A DNA stretch of 64,000 nt from assembly GCF_018283675.1 (NCBI RefSeq), contig NZ_JAGVRK010000001.1:2666001-2730000 (forward strand). Reading direction: 5' to 3'. Below, piece by piece: positions 59,277-64,000 of this stretch (the stretch's first letter is position 1; every line of letters starts with the position of its first letter). The position numbers and the translations under genes are program-made. The DNA comes from Metabacillus flavus (GTDB lineage: Bacteria; Bacillota; Bacilli; Bacillales; Bacillaceae). The notes beneath the pieces were generated by a model. The model saw only the letters and a list, made by a program, of their open reading frames with translations. It did no database searches and was not told the DNA's origin.

Positions 59277-59747
59277 TTATGGCAATTGAATATCTCCACG
59301 AACTAAAGTTTTAGCATCTTTAGTTGCAGAAGCTGTTTTTATATATTTAGTAGTGCCGTTTGAAGCCACAAGCTCAACAACATAAACTAATGTGCTTGAA
59401 GTTGCTGACTCTTTTTTTATAGTTACTTTAGTTGCAGTAGGGCTATAGGAAGCCGATCCGTTTGGATCTTTAATTGTTTCTAGATGCCCTGCATCAACTA
59501 AGTCTTTCATGGTTTTGTCTGTACCAGTAGTATTAATAGAAGAAGTTAAATCTTCTGAACTAACCAACATCCTACCAGCATTCGCAATTTGCTTAGCATT
59601 CGCAATATGTGCATCGATTTTTGAATTATTAATCATCCCACCAATAGCCGGAATCGCAATCGCAGCAATAATCCCCAAAATAACGACAACAGCCAACAAT
59701 TCAATAAGTGTCAAACCGCGCTGATTCTTAAACATTTTCTTAAACAT
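59277..59747 (-). CDS. Type IV major pilin
   Basis: A 156-residue prepilin with the class III signal: basic leader ending QRG, then LTLIELLAVVVILGIIAAIAIPAI, with the conserved glutamate at position 5 of the mature protein. The peptidase encoded next to it should cut between G and L. The globular part is Thr/Ser/Ala rich, with few aromatics and no cysteine pair. A second ATG at codon 5 is possible as a start. It lies between pilC and comC, the position expected of the major subunit. Confidence 0.93.
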   Translation of the reverse strand: MFKKMFKNQRGLTLIELLAVVVILGIIAAIAIPAIGGMINNSKIDAHIANAKQIANAGRMLVSSEDLTSSINTTGTDKTMKDLVDAGHLETIKDPNGSASYSPTATKVTIKKESATSSTLVYVVELVASNGTTKYIKTASATKDAKTLVRGDIQLP

Positions 59748-59851
59748 CTTGCAGGTTTCCCCCTAGTTTCGATTAGTAAATATAACCTATTTTACAAGCT
59801 TCATTATACAGCACTGTTAGGTAATGCGATACATATTTTTGACAAATATTT

Positions 59852-61057
59852 TTACTGGACATGATTGAAAATATCAAACATCGGGACTATTATCGCTATG
59901 ACAATTGTCCCTACTATTCCTGCCAACAAAACAATCATCAAAGGTTCAATAATAGATTTTAAGCGATCTGTACTATTTTCGACTTCTTCTTCATAAAAGT
60001 CTGCTACTTTTCCAAGCATTGCATCGAGTGAACCGGTTTCTTCCCCTATCGCAATCATTTGTGTGATCAATGGGGGAAAAGCCCAGTGTTTTCGCATCGG
60101 TTCGGTTATGGAATAACCATTCTCCAATGATTTCTTTGATTCTGCTATGACCTTAGCAATTACATCATTCTCAACTACCTTTTCGACGATGTTCATAGCC
60201 TGGAGGATAGGCACTGAGCTCGTAAACAACGAGCTTAGGGTTCGGGTCATCCTTGCCAATACGGCTTTTTGAATCATTTTACCGAAGATGGGAAGCTTGA
60301 GCGCAGCAAAGTCCAAATAATAGCGTGTGACTGGATTATTTCGCATGATGACAAATCCAGTGACAATAAGCAGGAAAATGATCAGTACAACCCACCAATA
60401 ACTTTGCATAAAATTACTTGCGTTCAGCACAAATTGTGTGATTGCGGGCAGTTCTGCTCCAAAGCTTTCAAACATCGTAACAAACGTTGGAACTACAGAT
60501 AGAAGCAGGAAGATAACAACTCCTACGGCAACAACAGCAACTGCCATTGGGTAAGCTAGCGCAGACTGAATCTTTTGCTTTGTCCGGTTTTGTTTTTCAA
60601 AATGCTCCGCAAGCCTTTCGAGTGTTTCATCCATATTTCCACTCGCTTCCCCGGCCCGTATCATGTTAACGAACATACCGGAGAAAATTTTCGAATGCTT
60701 GGAGGATGCCGCTGACAGTGGATTCCCCGATCGCATATCCTCTTCCATTTGCTCCAGAGCTTTCCTAAGAGCTTTGCTCTCTGTCTGCTTCGCTAGTATA
60801 TTTGTCGCATCCACAACTGATATTCCTGCTTTCAGCAATGTCGAAAACTGCCTGAGGTAAATGACAAAATCCTGAAGTTTTACGGGATTGCCAATGCTGA
60901 TATCTTTCGTTAAAAAGGTTTCCGGAACTTCGCTGAGCTTTGTAACCCGAATTCCGGATTCCCCCAGCTTCATAACGGCTTCTCTTTTAGAAGGTGCGGT
61001 CAGTTTGCCGTTTACTTTGCCTTTTTTATCCCGGCCTTCATATTGGTATCTGCCCAT
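59852..61057 (-). CDS. pilC: Type IV pilus platform protein PilC
   Basis: A 401-residue inner-membrane platform protein of the type II secretion F family, on which the motors act. Two copies of the F domain (about residues 65-190 and 270-390) each carry a membrane segment pair; the N-terminal YQYEGRDKKGKVNGKLTA and the FVIYLRQFSTLLKAGISVVDA and FPPLITQMIAIGEETGSLDAML motifs are typical. Its ATG shares one base with the pilT stop (TAATG). Confidence 0.93.
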   Translation of the reverse strand: MGRYQYEGRDKKGKVNGKLTAPSKREAVMKLGESGIRVTKLSEVPETFLTKDISIGNPVKLQDFVIYLRQFSTLLKAGISVVDATNILAKQTESKALRKALEQMEEDMRSGNPLSAASSKHSKIFSGMFVNMIRAGEASGNMDETLERLAEHFEKQNRTKQKIQSALAYPMAVAVVAVGVVIFLLLSVVPTFVTMFESFGAELPAITQFVLNASNFMQSYWWVVLIIFLLIVTGFVIMRNNPVTRYYLDFAALKLPIFGKMIQKAVLARMTRTLSSLFTSSVPILQAMNIVEKVVENDVIAKVIAESKKSLENGYSITEPMRKHWAFPPLITQMIAIGEETGSLDAMLGKVADFYEEEVENSTDRLKSIIEPLMIVLLAGIVGTIVIAIIVPMFDIFNHVQ

Positions 61058-62109
61058 TACTCCACCGCTCCATGCATATACGGAAGTGCAGATTCCATCT
61101 CAATGATTCCGCTTTTCACGAATTCATCAAGCTTGCTTTGGAAGGAATGCATGCCCTGAGCGCGGCTTGTTTGAATGACACTCGGAATTTGATGAGTTTT
61201 TTCATTGCGGATTAAGTTAGCAACTGCCGAATTGTTGAGCATGATTTCCGTAACCGCTCTCCGGCCTTTACGGTCCGCTGTGGGAAATAACCTTTGAGAT
61301 ATGACGCCGATTAATACAGATGCAATCTGAAGCCGGATTTGCGGCTGCTGATTTGCTGGAAAAACATCTATCATCCGGTCAATTGTTGTGGAAGCTGATG
61401 ATGTGTGAAGAGTTGCCAATACTAAGTGACCCGTTTCTGCTGCTGTAATAGCTGTATGAATTGTTTCAAGATCTCGAAGCTCCCCTACAAGAATGATATC
61501 GGGATCCTGACGGAGCGCTGCCTTTAATCCTGTAGCAAATGTAGTTGTATCAAACCCAATTTCCCTTTGCTCAACTACGCATTTCTGATGCTTATGCAAG
61601 TATTCGATCGGATCTTCAAGAGTGATGACGTGCTTGCGGACCGTTTTATTCATGTAATCAATCATGGCGGCAAGGGTTGTTGATTTACCGCTTCCGGTTG
61701 GCCCGGTAACGAGTATTAGGCCGTGCGGTTTGTCCACCATATCCTTCAAAATGGGAGGAAGTTCCATAGAATCAATGGAAGGAATGGTTCTTGGAACGAT
61801 TCGGATGGATAGTGAGATACAGGACCGCTGACGAAAAGCATTTATACGGAACCTGGATATACCAGGTATGCCATATGAAAAATCCAGTTCTCCTTTCTCT
61901 TCAAAAATACTCCATTTTGTTTTGGAAATGATGGATTTTGCCATCCCCTCAGTATCAGCCGGCATCAGCGGCTTATCTCCAAGCTTGATCAGATCACCGT
62001 TTATACGCAGGACCGGCGGTACACCTACAGAGAGGTGAATGTCGGATGCCTGCCGCTCATATGCAGTTGTTAAAATTGCATCGATTTGATTTTTCATGGC
62101 CGTATTCAC
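61057..62109 (-). CDS. pilT: Pilus retraction ATPase PilT
   Basis: PilT is the hexameric motor that depolymerises pili, giving twitching movement. The 350-residue protein has the N-terminal PAS-like domain (ASDIHLSVGVPPVLRINGDL), Walker A GPTGSGKST, the Asp box, Walker B (LRQDPDIILVGELRDLET) and the His box TGHLVLATLHTSSA. The C-terminal AIRNLIREGK-like region appears as VANLIRNEKTHQIPSVIQTSRAQGMHSF. Presence of PilT shows that the pilus is retractable. It lies three bases from pilB. Confidence 0.95.
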   Translation of the reverse strand: MNTAMKNQIDAILTTAYERQASDIHLSVGVPPVLRINGDLIKLGDKPLMPADTEGMAKSIISKTKWSIFEEKGELDFSYGIPGISRFRINAFRQRSCISLSIRIVPRTIPSIDSMELPPILKDMVDKPHGLILVTGPTGSGKSTTLAAMIDYMNKTVRKHVITLEDPIEYLHKHQKCVVEQREIGFDTTTFATGLKAALRQDPDIILVGELRDLETIHTAITAAETGHLVLATLHTSSASTTIDRMIDVFPANQQPQIRLQIASVLIGVISQRLFPTADRKGRRAVTEIMLNNSAVANLIRNEKTHQIPSVIQTSRAQGMHSFQSKLDEFVKSGIIEMESALPYMHGAVE

Positions 62110-62112
62110 CTT

Positions 62113-63774
62113 TTAATCCGGTATAGCTACTCGGAGAATTTCTTCTGTAGTCGTTAGTCCCTGCTTCACTTTCAGCAGACCGTCATCGATTAGAAAGATG
62201 GTTTTATTTCTCACTGCCAGTTCGCGCAGGGCAGAGAATGACTCGTTATTGAGAATCATCCGCCTCATCTCGTCATCAATCATTAAGAGCTCATGAATCG
62301 CTAACCGGCCCTTATAGCCTGTCATATTGCACATTCCGCAGCCTCTTCCTCTTATCGTTCTTTCAATTCGAAGCCCTCGTCGTGCAAAAATTTCCGCTTC
62401 CCTTTTTGTGACCTGCTGTTCTTCCGCACAGTCACGGCAAACTCTTCTAACCAGCCGCTGCGACACTACTCCAGTTAAGGAAGAAGCAACTAAAAATGGC
62501 TCTACTCCCATATCGATTAGCCTTGTAATCGAACCGAGTGAATCATTTGTATGAAGGGTGCTTAAAACAAGGTGGCCAGTCAGAGATGCTCTAACAGCAA
62601 TTTCAGCGGTTTCTCTGTCCCGAATTTCTCCTACCATAATGATGTTCGGGTCCTGCCTCAGTATGGAACGAAGCCCTTTGGCAAAAGTCATTCCCACGTT
62701 TGTGTTCACCTGTATCTGATTGATCCCTTCAAGCTGGTACTCTACTGGATCTTCAATCGTAATAATATTAACTTCCTCACTATTCAGCTTGTTTAGGGCG
62801 GCATAAAGTGTTGAAGATTTCCCGGATCCGGTCGGACCTGTGATTAAAACAATCCCAGTTGGCTGTTCAATCAGCTTATTAAAGCGCTGTAGATTCAAGC
62901 TATTAAATCCAAGCTTATTCAAATCATTCAGTGTACTCCCCAAATCAAGAATCCGCATAACAATTTTCTCACCATAAACGGTAGGCAAGGTAGAAACACG
63001 CAGATCCACCGGGCTCAGTTCTATAGTTGTCTTAATTCTTCCATCCTGGGGGACACGGTGCTCAGTTATATCAAGATTAGACATGATTTTTATTCTGGCT
63101 GTTAAGACACTTTGCATATGCTTCGGCAAAGTTCGTTCATTTTTCAGGACACCATCGACACGGTATCGGATCAGAATTTTTGTTTCCTGCGGATCAATAT
63201 GAATGTCACTTGCCTTTTGCTGCACAGCGCTCTGAAGAATCTGGTTGACCAGCCGGACAACAGGAGAATCTTCGCTGGTAATTGTTTCTTCTTCCACTCT
63301 TTCTTGAACCGTAATTTGATCCATAATATCGGTCACGCCATCATCCGTATCATAATACTTTGCTATTGTTTTGATGATATCGTCCTTTGACGCAATAGCT
63401 GTCTGCACTTGAAATCCCGTTGCAAGCCTCAAATCATCCACTGTGTAAAAATCCATAGGATCAGCCATTGCAACGAATAGCTTGTCCCCTTCCTTTTTCA
63501 AAGGAACAACAAGATTTCTCTTTGCCATTTCTTTCGGGACAATATTCATTAATTTTGGATCGAATGGATAACGGTAAAGACTGATATGCGGAATTCCAAG
63601 CTGAAATTCCAGAACTTCAATAAGCTGCTGCTCCGTTACAAATCCTTTTTCAACCAAAACATCCCCGAGCTTTTGGCCTTTCAGTTTGTCAGCTAATGCC
63701 TGGTTCAGCTGTTCATCTGTGAGAAGACTGGCCTCAACCAGAAGGTCACCCAGCCGTTTACGGGTTGTAGTCAT
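62113..63774 (-). CDS. pilB: Pilus extension ATPase PilB
   Basis: PilB drives pilus growth. The 553-residue protein has two MshEN-like N-terminal modules (residues about 1-55 and 65-140), which in other species bind cyclic di-GMP, then the ATPase core with GPTGSGKSS, ILRQDPNIIMVGEIRDRET and TGHLVLSTLHTND. The zinc site is CRDC ... CGMC around residues 458-490. The ATG lies after GGGGGCGATGATGAT. It is the first complete gene of the operon in this window. Confidence 0.95.
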   Translation of the reverse strand: MTTTRKRLGDLLVEASLLTDEQLNQALADKLKGQKLGDVLVEKGFVTEQQLIEVLEFQLGIPHISLYRYPFDPKLMNIVPKEMAKRNLVVPLKKEGDKLFVAMADPMDFYTVDDLRLATGFQVQTAIASKDDIIKTIAKYYDTDDGVTDIMDQITVQERVEEETITSEDSPVVRLVNQILQSAVQQKASDIHIDPQETKILIRYRVDGVLKNERTLPKHMQSVLTARIKIMSNLDITEHRVPQDGRIKTTIELSPVDLRVSTLPTVYGEKIVMRILDLGSTLNDLNKLGFNSLNLQRFNKLIEQPTGIVLITGPTGSGKSSTLYAALNKLNSEEVNIITIEDPVEYQLEGINQIQVNTNVGMTFAKGLRSILRQDPNIIMVGEIRDRETAEIAVRASLTGHLVLSTLHTNDSLGSITRLIDMGVEPFLVASSLTGVVSQRLVRRVCRDCAEEQQVTKREAEIFARRGLRIERTIRGRGCGMCNMTGYKGRLAIHELLMIDDEMRRMILNNESFSALRELAVRNKTIFLIDDGLLKVKQGLTTTEEILRVAIPD

Positions 63775-63795
63775 ATCATCATCGCCCCCGCTTTC

Positions 63796-64000
63796 TTATT
63801 TTTCAATAGGCTCTTGATTCTCTGCAGCGGCTGGCTCTTCTTTAGGATCAGATTGCCCGGATTCAGATTCTGACTCTGCTGGCTGCTGGGTTTTAGTCTC
63901 GGGTTCTTCCTGAACGGGCGGTTCCGAAGCAGGCTCTTCCTCTGCAGCAGGAGCTGGTTCAGGGTCAGCAGGAGCTGCAGGCAATCCTGTTTCAGGATTC
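63796..64000 (-). CDS. C-terminal end of a further protein, cut by the window edge
   Basis: An open frame enters from the right edge and ends at TAA 63796, 21 bp before pilB. The 68 visible residues (NPETGLPAAPADPE..., then Glu/Pro/Ala/Ser/Gln-rich) are an acidic low-complexity tail without a domain. Such tails occur on secreted or surface proteins. In some bacilli a VanW-type protein precedes pilB, but nothing visible here proves that. Confidence 0.6.
   Translation of the reverse strand, partial: NPETGLPAAPADPEPAPAAEEEPASEPPVQEEPETKTQQPAESESESGQSDPKEEPAAAENQEPIEK

Overview
The window is a chromosomal segment of a spore-forming Bacillaceae bacterium. The gene order closely follows the Bacillus subtilis chromosome (secDF-comN-spoVB-yrbG-yrzE-yajC-tgt-queA-ruvBA-bofC-coxA-safA-nadACB-nadS-nadR-pheAB-obg-spo0B-rpmA-prp-rplU-spoIVFBA-minDC-mreDCB-radC-maf-spoIIB-comC). 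The species is not B. subtilis: it carries rng, a full type IV pilus cluster, an extra ger operon and interspersed repeats there. A Bacillus/Metabacillus-like genus is an inference. I found no tRNA, rRNA, CRISPR array or intact insertion sequence.

Region 1 (1-14.2 kb, all minus strand) is an accessory polysaccharide-use locus. It holds a lipoprotein binding protein, two LplB/LplC-type permeases, a YesL-type membrane protein, a cytoplasmic heparinase II/III-family enzyme, a large secreted propeller/Ig-like protein, a GntR DNA-binding domain fused to a solute-binding-protein domain, an alpha/beta hydrolase and a cytoplasmic paralogue of the secreted propeller. Four upstream sites share ACNNGT-N5-ACNNGT, two palindromic cores exactly 11 bp apart, which suggests one local regulon, probably governed by the fused regulator.

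Region 2 (14.2-30 kb) is conserved housekeeping and sporulation DNA: metal efflux, SecDF, ComN, SpoVB, queuosine synthesis, RuvAB, BofC, CoxA and SafA. Between yrzE and yajC lies a 41-bp tandem repeat array of about 22 good copies, each with two TGCCTGGCA palindromes; it is the most striking unexplained structure here.

Region 3 (30-50.5 kb) holds NAD synthesis with its repressor, phenylalanine synthesis, Obg and Spo0B, the L21-Prp-L27 operon with a leader RNA, RNase G, SpoIVFA/FB, MinCD, MreBCD, RadC and Maf. Gaps at 30.2, 35.9, 39.7 and 44.2-44.8 kb carry GC-rich palindromic interspersed repeats, one duplicated in tandem with a 186-bp period. The mreB-mreC gap holds nested inverted repeats.

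Region 4 (50.6-64 kb) holds a gerA-gerC-gerB germinant receptor operon behind a clear sigma-G-type promoter, with a 52-residue membrane protein between gerC and gerB, then spoIIB and a type IV pilus operon (pilB, pilT, pilC, pilin, prepilin peptidase, pilM, pilN, pilO). The last gene is cut by the right edge. Many genes start at TTG or GTG; starts were chosen by Shine-Dalgarno position and family length.
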